Shown piece by piece: positions 22,091-36,034 of a stretch of 64,000 nucleotides of DNA. Where the stretch lies: NCBI RefSeq assembly GCF_051020955.1, contig NC_135015.1:6583616-6647615 (forward strand), given 5' to 3'. The translations under genes and the position numbers were made by a program. How positions within the stretch are numbered: position 1 is the stretch's first letter; every line of letters begins with the position of its first letter. The notes below the pieces were generated by a model, which was not told the origin of the DNA, ran no database searches, and saw only the letters and a program-made list of their open reading frames with translations. This stretch comes from Megalopta genalis (taxonomy: Eukaryota > Arthropoda > Insecta > Hymenoptera > Halictidae).

Positions 22091-23809
22091 GTCACGGAAA
22101 CGTGTAATCCTTCTTGACGCGGCTCTTCTGATCCTGGTTTGCTCGTTTCATCGAATTACGCGCGGAACGCGGGGTCGATCTCGAAAGAGACCGACGTGTT
22201 CGATTATTGTCGCGATCGGGACCGTAATCGCGGCTGATCATTCAGTTCCTATTCCACTTTGAGACTCATCCCACTGTCACCGCAACACGCGACACGTTTA
22301 TCGCTGGCACGCGTCCGGCGTTACCGACAGAGCAAACTCGTTACTAGGTTAGAATTCGCTGAAAAGGGATCCCGGTGAGCGCACGCTGCTAGAAAGCGGT
22401 CTCGCTTTTCCCCTCCCACGCACAGATTCCCTCTCTCCGCCCGCAACATCGCTCGTAGTCTCCAGGATCTCGGGAAAACTTTGCTGGAAAGCGGCGAGCG
22501 GCACGAGCCCCCGGGTGGGGGTTGACAGATACGTGCACCCCCGTCCCGAGTTTCGGTAGGGGAAACAGTTCCCCTCTTCGACCCTCTTTGTCTCTGTGTG
22601 TAAGCATGAACGCGGTAAATAAAAAAGTTTCAAGTCACTCGCGAATCCGCCGGCCAGCAATGCGCAGGAACCAAGATGGCGGATTACTTCGCAAAAGTTT
22701 CTTCGGGTATACCTACGAATTCCCGAGCAGCACAGCCGCCCCTTCCCCGTGGGGGTGAAGCCGAGGGGGAGGTGGGATGCTGGTGAAGAAACGTATTTAT
22801 TTAAGGAGTTCGACGCGCAACAGAGGAAATTAATCCGAAGTTGGTGAACGGCGCAACCGTTGATTGAATCGCGCCGCAGAATGATCGAGGATTGAGTGGT
22901 TGGCGAGCAAAGTATGCAGAGAGTCAGATTATCGCTAATGGTTGCGAAATCGATTTTATAAACAGATCAGAGAGCTCGGGGCCGGTGACGGAGCCTCTCT
23001 CGAAAAGAGTTTCCATCGATTCCAAGTTGACAAGTTGGACAGTTTGCCGTGCTCGCAAATCCGAGGCTTTGTCTTAGGTCAAGACACGCGGCTGCAACAT
23101 TCGGAAGTCCTCCCGTTAAGTGTTGTCATTAAACTACGAGACCGCGTTAGCTGATAAGACTCCGGCCGTGGAGCACGGAGCGAGATCTCCAGAAAGTTTT
23201 CCGAGGGGGTTGAGAGTCACGCGAACGTGAGTAACACGTGGTGGTGGCGAGCATAGAGAAAAGCGCGGCATGATTCGAGTTTCGGTGCAGGGTTGCAGTA
23301 ACTGATCGACGCGACGCGACGCACAGAAGCGTCGAGGCGGACCGTTCTCGGGGATTCTCGAGGAGATGATCTTCGGGGCCGCTGAAACTTGGAAAGCGCA
23401 TACTCGACACACATGCGATGATTTCCTTCTTATCGTCGGAAGCTGTCTATTCGCGGTGGTAGCCGTACCTGGTTGCCTGCTGCCTGCCCTCGTGGGAGTC
23501 AGCTAAGGGAAATCAATATCTCACTAGGGGTAGAGAATACGAGAAAGAGAGAGACGGGGACCGGCGAGAGTAGGAGTCCGTCGAAGGAAAACCAGGAGAA
23601 AGAGGAGGCAGAGAAGATGTAGGAGGAGGCTTGCAGGAGGAGGGCGAAGGACGGAACCGGGGAGGAGCGCGGAGAGCGGAGACCGAGCAGTCGTGGCTGA
23701 GGGTGAGAAAGACGCAGTCTGCGCTCGTCGTCGTCGTCGGCCGTAGTACCACGCGTGAACTCGAGTACCACGGTAGCACGCGTAACTTCTAACGTGCAAC
23801 AATCGCAGT

Positions 23810-23848
23810 CCCCCCCCTTGACACCCTGTTCGACACCCCCCCCCCCCT
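23810..23848. repeat. two poly-C runs
   Basis: Runs of nine and fourteen C separated by a short spacer. Confidence 0.9.
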
Positions 23849-24304
23849 GGCGAACCGCCCCCTCCACTTCTACTATATGCTATTTTACGGTCGTTATTAC
23901 CGGCCGCGCTCGGTCGGTCACACACGCCACCACGGGCCGGACGTTCTGTCGGTAGCGCGTGCCGCGTGTGCTCTTTCGCGCTGCAAACAACCACCCCCAC
24001 ACCGCGCACGCTACCTGGACAATCACGTTACCCCCGCGTGTGCAACCGTGTACAGCCAGCTCGTTCCAATCCTGTCGGCCGCTTAGCGGGAACTGGAGAC
24101 GAAAACCTTGCCCGCACCGCGTTGCCGTCCTCCGGACTCGCTCCAAACTCACTCTCATTCTCCATCCCCCCGTTGCTCCCTACCTCCAACCCTGTGAGAC
24201 CGTCCTCGCTCTTATTCTCTTTCTCCATAGAACCCTCTCTCGCTCGCGCCTCGTTCTCACACTCCGCGCGCTTCTCAGCGAAACTTTCCCGGCGTCGGGA
24301 CACG

Positions 24305-24405
24305 CTGCCACCACCACCAACCACCGCCACTACCACCACCATATCGCCACCGCCGCCACCGGTACCGGTACCAACACCATCGCCTCTACCCTCCACTACC
24401 ACCAC
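24305..24405. repeat. CCA/CCG/ACC trinucleotide-rich tract
   Basis: Imperfect triplet repetition (CCACCACCAC, CCGCCGCCAC, GGTACCGGTACC). It underlies the long low-complexity frames in this block. Confidence 0.8.
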
Positions 24406-24999
24406 CGTGTCACCCCTACGTCTTTTCTACGTTTACCAACACCGCGACAACTCGATTCTCTACACATCGACGACCATCGTCTCTCTCTCCGCCGCCGAAT
24501 CTATCCCTCCTTCCATTCCGATTCTACCCCCGTCGCGGCCCCGCCGAACCGATCATTCTCTCTCTCCCTCTCCCTCTCACCCTCCCGCCGCGTTTCCTTG
24601 TCCAATTCTCCTCCAAGTTTCGCCCAACTTTCCCGCCCCTCCAGCCCGGCTATGGAAAACGTCGACGCTGCCGCGACGACATACGCTGTATTCCGCGCGC
24701 GCCTCCGATCTTTTCTATCTTTATTCCCGTTTGCCTGCTAACTTGCAAGCGAGCGAACAGAACGAGCGCTCCGGCCGAGCTTCTTCGCCGGGGAAGAAGG
24801 CGCGTTACACCCTGAAGCGCGCTCACACGGACACGCGTCGACGATGAAATACATCCCCGGCCGTACACAAATGGGCCGAACTTCCGGAAGTGCCGGAACG
24901 ATCCCGTCGGCCACCGATTCTCAGAGACCAGCCAATTTAATTGTTACATCAATCGGCTACGCGAGATTCCTACAATCTCTCCGCAACCTTTTAAACAAG

Positions 25000-27900
25000 T
25001 TTTGAAACTGTTTTTCCGTGAGACGCGACATCCCTCGTACTCGCGATTATTGCTTTTCCGTTTATTTGTGAAGCGGCAAACGCTCATTACCGGACTGCGG
25101 TAAACATTTTCTGTTGCAGAAGACAGGTGTGCTCGCATTGGCGTAACTAGAGGTCGACCCCCTGCACTGGGCTCCAGATCGAAGAATAAGCAGTTCGTTT
25201 TACCGAACATGTGTCTCCTCATAAATGTCTAGCATTTTCGAAAGCGTGTGAAACGAATGAGATTTTTCAAATATTTTAGTTAATACGATTAATTGAACAA
25301 ATGTTAACATTGTTAAAAAGTTCACAGCCGATCGTTTTATAGATACCATCCTTTCACCAAAAAGTTGGTATTGGCGAAAGGTCAGAAGACTTTTTCTCCA
25401 GTTAAAAATCCTAATTAAGCGAATGTGTACATACCGTAATTTTCGTACACAGAAGAAAAGAGATCATGTAATTTTCCTACTAATTTTTCAGTCGTGTCAA
25501 CTTTGAATCCGTAAATGGAACAGATTCTAGGCAGAACTATTCGAAACGTTTTCAATTAAACGAAATCTGCGTTGCGGCGTCAGGGACAAGCGAATGAGAC
25601 AAGCGAAAGCTGGAGGAGGAATGCTTTGACGACTCGTAAAACCCTCTGAGAGCGGTAGTTCGCACTAGAAGACTTTTCCGTGTAAATCATAATGCGGTAA
25701 ACCTCGTGAGCTCAACCGACTGCGTCGGGCAAGAAAACGTCTATTGTAGTGCATGCCTTAAGCAGCGGCACGCTCCGACAAGGGTTCGAAGGGGTTCGTA
25801 GGGGGTAGGAAACGGGTGTGCGCGTGGCCGGACGTCGTGACGCCTGCGTCAATCTGCGATTCATTGCCCTGGCAACGGCGACGCTCGCCGACATGTCTTT
25901 TTCTCTGTCTCTATCCATCCTACCGAGCACGATCGCCATTTCACTTATCTCTTTCGACATACGGATATTTCCATTTTCCTCTCCTCGTGACTTCTGTCCC
26001 CCTTCCCCTAGCGATCTTTTCCCCTCGCCGTTATTCTCCTCACCCTCGCGTCGCGGAAACCAAACCGTTGAGGTTTCCACAACGTAACAAGTGGATATTG
26101 TCATTTCCTATACGATCATTTCCGTCGTCTCTATATCTTCGATTGTTCTCCGCGCTTCCTTCCTTTCTAAATCTTCGTGGACGCGTTGTCGAACTTTATT
26201 ACTTTCGTCTCAGCAATGCGCGTCCGGCGTGACCTCGGCGTGAACTCGATGGATGATATTTAAAGCGTATTAGACAATTTCATTCCGACGCAATTAAATG
26301 GTTTTACTATTTTCGACGGGATATAAATTAAAAATCTGTTTCCCTTCTGTTCCGGTTCCGTTGCGAGAAAGGAGAATTCAGTGAAGATATTTAAAGAACG
26401 CATTCATTTTTCATGCTCTCAGAAAGAGTATACATATTTTCTCATTTTGGTAAGCACACAGGCAATGTCATGAATTATTTCTAAAGAAATATCATTCGGA
26501 CACCGGTGTCTTTGTGCGCTCCCCGCTGCGATTCCAGTGCGAGAATGCTGCATCAGGGGCGATACATTTAAGCTACGTGAATTATAATCCGGACGTCGCC
26601 TCTGAAAATTCATATCCCGCGTCCGGACGAAGATAAAGCGAAAATCATTCCTCCATTAAACGACGCGGATCAAATCTAATAAACCAGCAGTCGCGAGAAG
26701 AGCCTACATATTTCACACAGCGTCCCCTAGGCCGCGCAGCGGCTGGTAAGTGACGCGAAAGCAGAAGAGCAGTTTTCCAAATCTGCCGACCCGGGAGCTG
26801 CGGGTACCCTTTTATCGACTAACGGACGGGACTCTGTAAAAACTCTCAACTCCCACTTCAGGATACAGCCGCCTGCATTCGCATGATTTTTTAACCCTTC
26901 GCGGACGATCGACGCATATACAAATATTTAGAACCTATTCAAAAGTTTGATTATTATTGTTATTCCAATAATATGTATAGATAATAATAATCTATATAAA
27001 TATACATATACATAGAAGAACTGTGAATTATAATATAATAAACGGACTAATTCATGAGATGGACATTTTTAAATTGTATTTTATAATAGGCAAAGTTTCG
27101 TCAAAAAGTATTATTATTGTGTGTATAAGTCATCGAAGCTTTTCTCTGTTACTATCTTACCACTTTCCAATTTAAAATTACGAGCGCACGAAGCGCACAT
27201 TTCCTGAAAAGATCAACCGAGGACATGCTGAACATAAAAAAGGGTGGACTTGCAAAAGAGAGGAGCAAATCCCGAAAAAAAGGACGTTCTCCTCCATTAT
27301 AGTCGGCGCGCGGTGATCCTATGAATTGAATAACGGAGTTCCCCCGCACCCTTTATCGCGCATAAACTTCTACGTCATAATAACTTTGGCGTCTCTAAAT
27401 GGTACGTATATCCGTAATAAATTGTTCCCGGAGAGTTTCTGGATGGCAAGCTATATAAATAGTCTCGCAGATTCTCCGCGCCGCCCGAACCGCGCGCGTG
27501 CTCCACAGGCCACCTTCATCCAGAACCAACCTCAACCCCCTTTCGAGACGCCGCTGTACTACTCTTAAAGATGCTTTTCATTACACCCGCGCACAGCGGA
27601 ATCCGATCGATGCCTGTGTCCCGTTCTAGCTCGGTCTGGCCCGTTCCGTTCAATGTTCTCCTCCAGCTCGCCGGACTTCGGATCCGACCGTACGCATTTC
27701 CCATTGTGTACGCCGCGACCTTATCTCCTTTCCTCCCAACGATTCTCCAAAATCTTTTCCACTTTTCCCTTGTTCTTTTTCTCTCGTTGGCTCGTTACTT
27801 CCGAGCGAAGCCTTGCCATCTCCGGGCCCCGCTCCCTGTTATTGGATACGCGGGATTGGTTCCGCAAATTCGAGCCTGATCTCCCCAAAAAGATCATGTC

Positions 27901-29400
27901 CGTTTCATTGGTTTCGTTGAGCTCCGGGAGCGCGAACCCGTTTGTTCTCGGCTCAGAGTGATCGTTACTCGCGATCCGATCTTCTTGGCCGTTCCTAGGT
28001 CGTCTCGTTCGTCGCCTCCACTCGTCACTCAGTTTGAATCGTCGACTTAATTGACCTTTGATTTGCTCCGATCCTAAAGGGGTCCTCCGCCGAGAAGCCG
28101 CGGGCAGGTGTGCGAGACCATTTGCAAAAGGATCGTGCCAGAGTGTGCGCGTCCCCTGGCCGAATATCGACAATCGGCGATTTGAATCGCTGTGAAACTT
28201 AATCGGCGCGTAGCGAGTAAATTATTCAGGAGGAATACAAACGGCCACGGCAGTTGCAAGAAAAATTTGAATAACCTCCATTAATAAAATATTATTGGTG
28301 ATCTGGTTCGGCTCGAGTGCTGCTTTAACACCTTTCATCGTCACCTCTTATCAAAAGAATTAAAAACGCTCGCGCTACTTTAAAGACTTTCACACCTTTG
28401 ATCGAATCCGTGGCAGCATCCCAAAGTGGATGGGTCATCGTCGTTCGTTACGTTAACTTTATTCGGATCCGGAGCACCGTTTCCAAGAGTGGCTACCCAC
28501 ACCCCTGGCCCACCCCCACCACGGTAATAATAAATCCGCGAAGAAACGTGCAACTCGCGAAGAAACCCGGGTATAATTTTCGCGAGGTAAATTCATGGGA
28601 ACTGCCTATTCATTTCCGGCTCGGGAGACTTTGTACCTCTTTCGGTTTACCGAGGAAAGTTCTGCATGCGCGGCCGAAGTTTTCACTCGTAATTACTTGG
28701 GCATCTAAACTTGCCGAGCGGTAAGAAGACCCCCTCTTATACGTACCACCTGCTTGCTTGATTTAATGAGATGAAGTTTCCTCAATTTACTGAATAGAAC
28801 TTCGAACAATCGCATTACCAATGTAACGATAACAACGGAGATACTGATATTGTCAAAAACAAGCGGTGGATGCTGACTTGTTCGCTCGGATCGAGTTACA
28901 ATTTCACAACACACGCTAATCAGTTCTGAAACCGATCAATGCTTCTGTGTTTGAACTGTTGTTGTTTCCGAGCTGATACAAGTGGCCAAGGGTGGATCCA
29001 CATATAAAAATAAATCGAAAAAGGATAACAATTTTTTCGCCCGACAGCGAACCATTTTAACAAACATTTAACCGAGTATACATATTTTTTAAGGTGTTCT
29101 TTATAGACACGTTAGTTTTTCTATAGACCTTAGTGAAACATATGAAAATTTAAATTAATTTTCAGGAATTCGATAGTCAAATAACAGCATTTATACTCCG
29201 TGTCCAAATCTACCCGAGTCTCGTCGTTCGAGTATTAAATAGAAATTGGCTTATGCGTCTGATCAATTCTATGTTTTTCTAAATGCTCAGATTTACGAGT
29301 CTCCCACTTTTATCACCAGTTCGGAAATGCCTCGTATATTTATAATCGCAGAACTAACCTGATACGAACATTCTGTTTCAACAAGAATACGACGAAGTAT
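25000..29400. other. no supported gene
   Basis: Alternating AT-rich and CpG-rich sequence. A possible splice donor at about 26749 (CGGCTG then GTAAGT) and another near 29424 (GGAGA then GTAAGT) are isolated signals without a convincing frame. TTAACCC at 26891 resembles a piggyBac-like end but has no partner. Confidence 0.35.
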
Positions 29401-29463
29401 TTGATACAACAACTAGTGCAGGTGGAAGGAGAGTAAGTTATTAAAACGAGTTTAAAAGAACAT

Positions 29464-29784
29464 TCAATTGCTCGCTTGTGACCTGGAACCAGTCCAGCCA
29501 TTACACCCGTAATTTGTCAAGTCTGGAAACTCCGGCCAATCATAAAAAGGAGAATAGCAACTCTTAAATAATTGGTGCACGCTTTCGATTCTATAAACAA
29601 ACTTGCTGAAAATCGCGCAGGGAACGATCAGAATCAAGAGGAAACATAAATACTGAAAGCCGGAGCTATTAACTGCCGGCAATAGTACAGTCGACGCGAC
29701 GGTAATCCAGACAGAAAATGAGAACAAAAGTGGTTGACGTGTAACTTTCGCACAGTAATGTAATGACATAATTAACACGATCAC
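29464..29784 (-). CDS. uncharacterised frame with two hydrophobic segments, doubtful
   Basis: A 106-residue minus-strand frame. Residues 17-38 (QPLLFSFSVWITVASTVLLP) and 43-60 (around FQYLCFLLILIVPCAIF) could be membrane helices. The tail has YDWPEFPDLTNYGCNGWTG. Codon use is moderately coding-like. Upstream on the same strand a 3' splice-like TTTCTGTTTCACTTAG occurs near 29890. No family is recognised and the length is within what chance allows in this base composition. Confidence 0.2.
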   Translation of the reverse strand: MIVLIMSLHYCAKVTRQPLLFSFSVWITVASTVLLPAVNSSGFQYLCFLLILIVPCAIFSKFVYRIESVHQLFKSCYSPFYDWPEFPDLTNYGCNGWTGSRSQASN

Positions 29785-31384
29785 ACACTTTAATAATTAA
29801 AATACGTTGGAGATTTAACCTTTGAATAATAAATTTGTAGTTTATATTTCCAATTATGTGTGCGAATTTTTCACTTTTTCGCCTTGTCACACCCTAAGTG
29901 AAACAGAAAGCAAACTTACCAAATTGGACCTCTGTCAATGAAAATTGAGATTTCCAAAGTTTCATTTAAAAGAGTAATGTATTATCTAATGTATAGCGTA
30001 TATAATCATCGTGAAAAGGAAACGTTGGCATTTCATTCAATTTCGTTCATGCACTACAAACTTCTTAAACCGTACTACTTACAAGTAATTCAACACTTTC
30101 CATGCTATTCCTCTTCCTTTATTTACACTCACTTTGTTCGATCCGAACATGTAACGGTCACAAATGAATGATACAGCAGATTCAAAATATCTTGTAGTCT
30201 AGGCTCTACACTATTCTAAAACATGGTTCTCCGTACAAATGTTTCACACGTACAAATTAATCTCACATTGCTTCTATTATTCCGCTTCGATCATCAGCGA
30301 GTTATATTAATTGACAACTAACGGGTAAGCATGCATGTTGCAATTTGAGTTTCAGTGAAGTTTTGAACTTTCTATGTGGATTTTGATTTGTTTGCGCAGA
30401 AAGTGGTGGGGGAGTGTTATGGACGCCCCACAGTGTTACAACACGTGTCCATTGGCGAAGTTCACTGGATAAGGGGTGGCGGATCACGCTGGTGTTACAG
30501 TTACCTGCCGTATTGACCATCTACAAGTGGTTATCAAACATTCACTAGGTATACGTGTTGCACATACGACTGGTCGATGGAAACTCTCCCTTACGTAGCT
30601 TTAGATGCAGAATCGATAGCTTTGTCTTACTCCTATTGTTAATATACGTTGAAGTATTTGGCTCTGTAAAATGAAATAATTTTAGAACGGACACAACTAA
30701 TTTTTATTCTACAAATCAAAATACAAGTCACCGTCTCATTTAAACAATTCCATCAGAGAAAAAATTTAAACGGTCCGCGGTTGCGGTACCATTAAAAGAG
30801 TTCGAAAATACCTCAGAACTACATACATACGACTAAATTACATTAACCCTCTGTCGAATTACAGTGTACTGAATACTCGATTCTTGCTAATCAATCTAAA
30901 CTGGTGTAAACCAATTGGTAAAGATCTCTAGAAACATTGCATCATAGATAAGGTTTTCCATGGAATCTTCTCTCCAGGGTGTAGTGGATCCTAACAACTG
31001 TTGTACCGTTGCAGGGTTGCGTCCAAAGTTACCGATAGCTTATAAATTTAAGCACGTTGGTGAAAATCGAATATATACTGCATTTCTACTATGGCTGGTA
31101 GCAGTAGGTAACGAGTTTAATTAAAAAGAGATTTTTGAACTGGACTTGACAATCAGACGAGTGGAAAACAAATTGCTGGAGCGCTTTCGTTACGAGCATT
31201 AATAGTTTTCAAACGAATATAATATTGCAACATTGTACTTTTAAAGCTGACAAGGTCTAAAACTTATGTTTCATACTATCAAAAAGAATTCTTAATTAGC
31301 AGCTGTCGGCTTCGTATCATCCGCGACTCGAAGTACATTGCAGTTTGTACTATTTTCTGAACCGAAGATGACATCGATGGTGCT

Positions 31385-31690
31385 CGAATTACTCTGATAT
31401 TTCACCTGTGCTTATATTTTGTCCGTGATGGTGATTTCTGATTAGTCTACTACTATACTTCATCCGTGCTAGCAGTTCTAAGTTTGCTACTAGTTCGGTA
31501 ACTATCTTACAGCATTGAAATAATACAGGGATCCTTGGAACCTGCAGAAGCTTAGACGGAAAAGATCTTAACATCGTGTATACCGTGTCTGTGATAATGC
31601 ATTGGTTGTCCTACTCCTATACCCCATCCGTGATATTAGGAAGCATCTGTAAATGTAGCAGAGATAAAATTTCTACTTTATCCGTGCATG
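31385..31690 (+). repeat. dispersed repeat, further copy
   Basis: Several variants of the 8.3-kb unit: CTATACTTCATCCGTGCTAG, CTCCTATACCCCATCCGTGA, TGTCTGTGATAATGCATTGG. It is diverged but clearly the same family as 1425-1545 and 8265-8510. Confidence 0.45.
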
Positions 31691-32905
31691 TTATTGCTCT
31701 ATATTATCAGCTACTATTGCACAATTTTATATTTATTTAATTAATCGCATTGCGATTTATTACATATTACTTTATTTGTTTCAATTTTCCCTTTCGTAAA
31801 TATCATATAATTATAATACCTGAAACAAGAAAAATATAACAGTATACTGAGTGTTTTCCAACTAGTGGTACAAGAGAAAAAGAGATGACTCTACCTGAAA
31901 AACTTAATCGAAAATATACAATAATATTTTATCTCATGTCTACTACGAGGAGTAGAATGGGTATGTTATAATCAAGCACAGTACGTTATTTTTATGTTTT
32001 TATTCTTTTACATTGAATTATTCTGTTTCGATCTATAGCATTAGCTAAAAGACTCTATAGATAACAAAAAAATTAATTAAATTGGGAGAACTATTCATTA
32101 ATTTTTAATTTTTAATTATATATTTTAATAATATATATTGTTTATGGCTCGCCTTAATTCATGCATCGTGTATATACATCTACAACGTCCCTAGCGATTA
32201 ATTCATCAAATTTATATATACGCTCATATAGTGCATGTTTGCTAAAAGTATAATTCCGATAATACGAAATGTTTAATAATTAATTGGATCTGGATCGATG
32301 TGCAATTATTACCGCGTTCGCGTCAGAGCCATAAGTGTAAAGCAATGTAAAGACTAAATAAATAAATACCAAAACATATACCAAAGTAAAGTGTGCTTAT
32401 ATTTCTTTCTAATTTCATAATGTGAAACAATTATGGTTTATAACCTTACGAATCTTCTAACAATTTCGATCAGATGCGCGTCGTGTACAAGCCAACCGAT
32501 TAACAGGTTAATCCTCCGGAATTTTTGATACACTTGCATGATATAAATGCATAATATTCATGACCTAATAATGAGTTTGTGACACGTGTTGCGACTCTAC
32601 AGAGATTACTCTCTATTATACAGTTAATGTTTCATGTGTGCGCCGCCGTGTATAGCGTTTCATTCCGTGGACATTTCTAGGAAATTAACCATGATAGCAT
32701 GGGAGAGTTATCCCTCCATATTTGAAATTTCTAACGGCCGCTCGAGCGTGAGGTATATGTGTCTTTCGACGTGCATATTTAACAGGGACGCGATACAGTG
32801 AAAGTGTAATACGTATTTTCATAATTTATCAAGGACACGCTGAAACGTGAACCGACTCGAAAATTACGGTGTATTTTACATGGGCCATGTGTCACGTACC
32901 GTTCG

Positions 32906-32992
32906 CTATTCCGTGTAAATGGAAACGTCGTAGTTGCGGTCGTCGTTGTTTCGGACTCCGTAGAATTCCAACATTTTGGACGGCTGCCCATC
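32906..32992 (-). CDS. candidate terminal exon, 28 residues, strand uncertain
   Basis: On the minus strand a 3' splice site (TGTGTTCCGTATCCCAG) precedes 28 codons from DGQPSKMLEFYGVRN to VSIYTE and a TAG stop. Third positions are mostly C and first positions mostly purine, typical of coding sequence. On the plus strand the same bases are also open and end at a consensus donor, AAAG then GTATGT, at 33020. Purine-N-pyrimidine codons mirror on the opposite strand, so only one can be real. No upstream exon was identified for either. Confidence 0.25.
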   Translation of the reverse strand, partial: DGQPSKMLEFYGVRNNDDRNYDVSIYTE

Positions 32993-33059
32993 CTGGGATA
33001 CGGAACACATGACAGTAAAGGTATGTACACTACACGATGCGTGACACGTATAAATACTT

Positions 33060-36030
33060 CGAAACGATACGGAAATTTCGGTAAGCAATGTGCTACACCG
33101 GTCGGACGCTAGCCAATCCTGGGTCACGTGACAGCAAGGTGGCGTTTATACCATCTTGCTTCCGGCGTCTCAGCTGCTGCCGTTTCCGGTCCAGTCTGGG
33201 CGGCCTTCGGAAACAGAAGGCAACAGCAAACATTAAATTAGATTCATTAGTTTTAGTATATTCTTTAAAATAAACACAAAAATGTAGATACGAAATTTTA
33301 AAAAACTTGTAGGATATTATTTAGTATTAATTAGTAAAACAGGTAATGCTGCTTATATACATTCATTCGCAGTGAGAATCAGAACTGATCAAATTATGAA
33401 GATAAGGATTCTTATAATTGGTCGATAAATGTTTCCAAAATATTATTATAGTGATAACTTAAAAATTACTTCTTTTGATTTATTTCACTTTTGTTGTATG
33501 GATTTTATTTTATATATACGATTGGTTTTTTATATATATTATTTTATATATATAATCAAATTTTTATCTAATATAATCTTTTATGTGATTATTGAATAAC
33601 TGATAGTTACAGTAACTCGTCAGAATATTGATTTACGTTCCGTCGATATTATGTTTAACTATTATATTAGAGATACTGTTATTTATTCATTACTTAGATA
33701 TACATTGCAAATGAAACCTTGGAACCCCTCTGCCAATTAATGCGAACGGAAATGCATTTGTTAAATCGGTAGCTTAAACAAACAAAGCAATTGCATTCGT
33801 ATATAAAATTCAATGTATGCTTTCATATCATCTTTCATTTATTAATAGTTTTAAAAAAGTGAGAGCTCATTACACTCGTCATATTGATAAACACCTGCAT
33901 TAATAAAATTTCACGGAATATTCAATAGCTTAAAGCTTAGAAAATATTAACGAAATGGTTGACTTACTGATTTATCATGTTTTTAAATCTAATTTTATTT
34001 TTAGCCATATTGTGACGAAAGCATTTTGTATTTCTTGTATTTTTTCTAAAAATTAATATTTGTTGATTTTGAGACGTATAAATTTTTATATACTCGTATA
34101 AACATTTTTGCCATAAATGGTTAATGCTTTCAATATGATGCCAGTAATATGAATTTTTATTACAATCTGTTAAATAAGTCAAACTTTGTTAGAATCTATG
34201 AGCTTTAAGAAAGCAATTGCAAAATGTTATTTTTCTTCTGATTTGATGGATGTTTTATACACACTGGTATGGCAGTTAACACACACACACAATCACTAAA
34301 GTTGTCACCCACCCCTCATTTTCTAATTGAATAACGATAAGACTTGACCATAACGATACTCTTAAATTTCATTTAACCCGTATCATCGTTCACGTTACTT
34401 TCGTGACAGCGGAAGAAGGCAAACGGTTCACAGAGACCGCGAACAAATCCCAGCACATTCCCCGTATCTGGCTGACAAAACATATTCGTGCGGGCGGGTC
34501 GCGAATTTGCTCGAGATCGGTATTCTAACGCGGCCTCATCTATCGGTCAATCAATCTTCTCCATTCACTCGTTCATTCACGTGGTTCGGCAATTCTCGAA
34601 CGTGTCGCTGACCAAGATCGATATTTCCAAATTCTCGTCCGCGGTATATCCCCGTCCGGGTGGGTCTTTGATCCACAACGGTGCGCACTGCGGGACTGCA
34701 TCGGGATACGTACTGGAATGAGTAATTCGTGGTTCGGCGGAGTTTGACAGTTCGCTAAAAAGCTCTCTGTACCCGCAGGAGGTGGCTGGCAGTCAGGAGA
34801 ATGCGTTATGCCGGTGTATCGGTGCGCCGGTTCCTGTCCGTGAGCTTTCTGTGCAGGGTCCGATTCGAACGACCCGCTCTAATGCTCTGTGTTCATATAG
34901 ATCGCGAGCTTCGACCACAAGGAGCCCATTAACATCCAACGATTCCTAACTTGCCCACTGATTACTTTCAACGCTTTCATTCGATTCGTTCGCGATCGGC
35001 AGCTCAATGATTGCTTCAATGTGAGACATCTTCTGACTTTTGTAGCGGTGACTGGAGTCGAAAGTAACAATTTCATTTTGGACTACGATTACGCAAAAAC
35101 TAGCACATTTATGTCACAATGTTACACCGGTTATCTGATATTATTTAACCACGGTATTTTCCATTTGCGCCAGGTAACGTTAAAAAATATTAGCAAAGCA
35201 TAGGGGCCGGGGAAAATGTTTACAATCGTCTCGTACCACGGTGTGGTTGTAACGTGACACGTGCTCGATAGCAATGGAATATATTTTTGTAATAAAGCAA
35301 TTTATTAAACTGAGTTGCAACAAAAACTGAAATAACAGCGTTCGTACAATAGGAGTATTATTTTAACGTATGTATTTTATAACGAATGCATCTTTTTTTC
35401 TCCAAAATGCTGAACATCGTCAATACACATTCATCGCAGATGCATTTTTGGAATGTCAATATTACGAGGGTAAACATATCGCAGTAATGAATGAAAATAA
35501 ATCAGTGAAACCGCGCACAGGTATATTTGATATTCGAAATTCACTTTCAGAATAACTATTACCGCAAGCAGTAACGTGTCGCTTCATTTAATCGTCTTTT
35601 TCTCCATCCTTGAAAGTGTTCGGATTTGAGAAACTACGTAGATTCCGCGCTCCATGAGCATTCGCTTGGACTGGTTAGCTTGGCATGAAACTGCCAGTTG
35701 CACTTTCGTTTGTGCAACAGTTATTAGTTCGACTGTGCGACGTTATTAGTACTGACGTTATTAGTACTAACAAATAACAATGTATTATAACAAGCAAAGT
35801 TAACGAAATGAAACCGCAATTACCCGTAGCTTTCGTATATTTGCTCGTCACCAGGAGGAAACGTTCGCAAAAATATAACGCGAGGAATTCATTCGAAATT
35901 ATAGACGTTGTTAAAACTTTGTATCAAGGACATCTGAGATGAAGGATTGAAATTCGAAGGTCTCCGCCACACTACGATGACTATTTCAATAATATATCGA
36001 ACCATTCCATTCCAGGAGATAATTCATGCA
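33060..36030. other. AT-rich stretch without recognised genes
   Basis: TA-rich tracts at 33480-33560, a short (CA)n at about 34283, and scattered small frames. I see no domain, exon or transposon end. Confidence 0.4.
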
Positions 36031-36034
36031 TATA

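Larger units (their letters stand above)
22100..24900. promoter_or_regulatory. CpG-rich promoter-like block
   Basis: About 2.8 kb markedly richer in G+C and CpG than its surroundings. It includes CAAGATGGCGG at 22672-22682 (a YY1/Pho-type motif, also a strong translation-start context for a 37-codon frame beginning MADYFAKVSSGIP), poly-C runs, and CCA/CCG triplet tracts at 24305-24405. Long frames here (260 and 293 codons at 23.96-24.85 kb) are serine-, proline- and threonine-rich low-complexity and overlap in different frames. I judge this a promoter/5' UTR region rather than coding. Direction of transcription is not determined. Confidence 0.35.

Noticed and set aside
23959..24847. Overlapping frames of 260 and 293 codons
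   Set aside because: Serine-, proline- and threonine-rich low-complexity translations in two frames of a CpG/triplet-rich block; no domain, and no consistent codon bias.
26891..26910. TTAACCCTTCGCGG as a piggyBac-like end
   Set aside because: No matching GGGTTAA partner with complementary sequence was found nearby; a lone TTAACCC is weak evidence.
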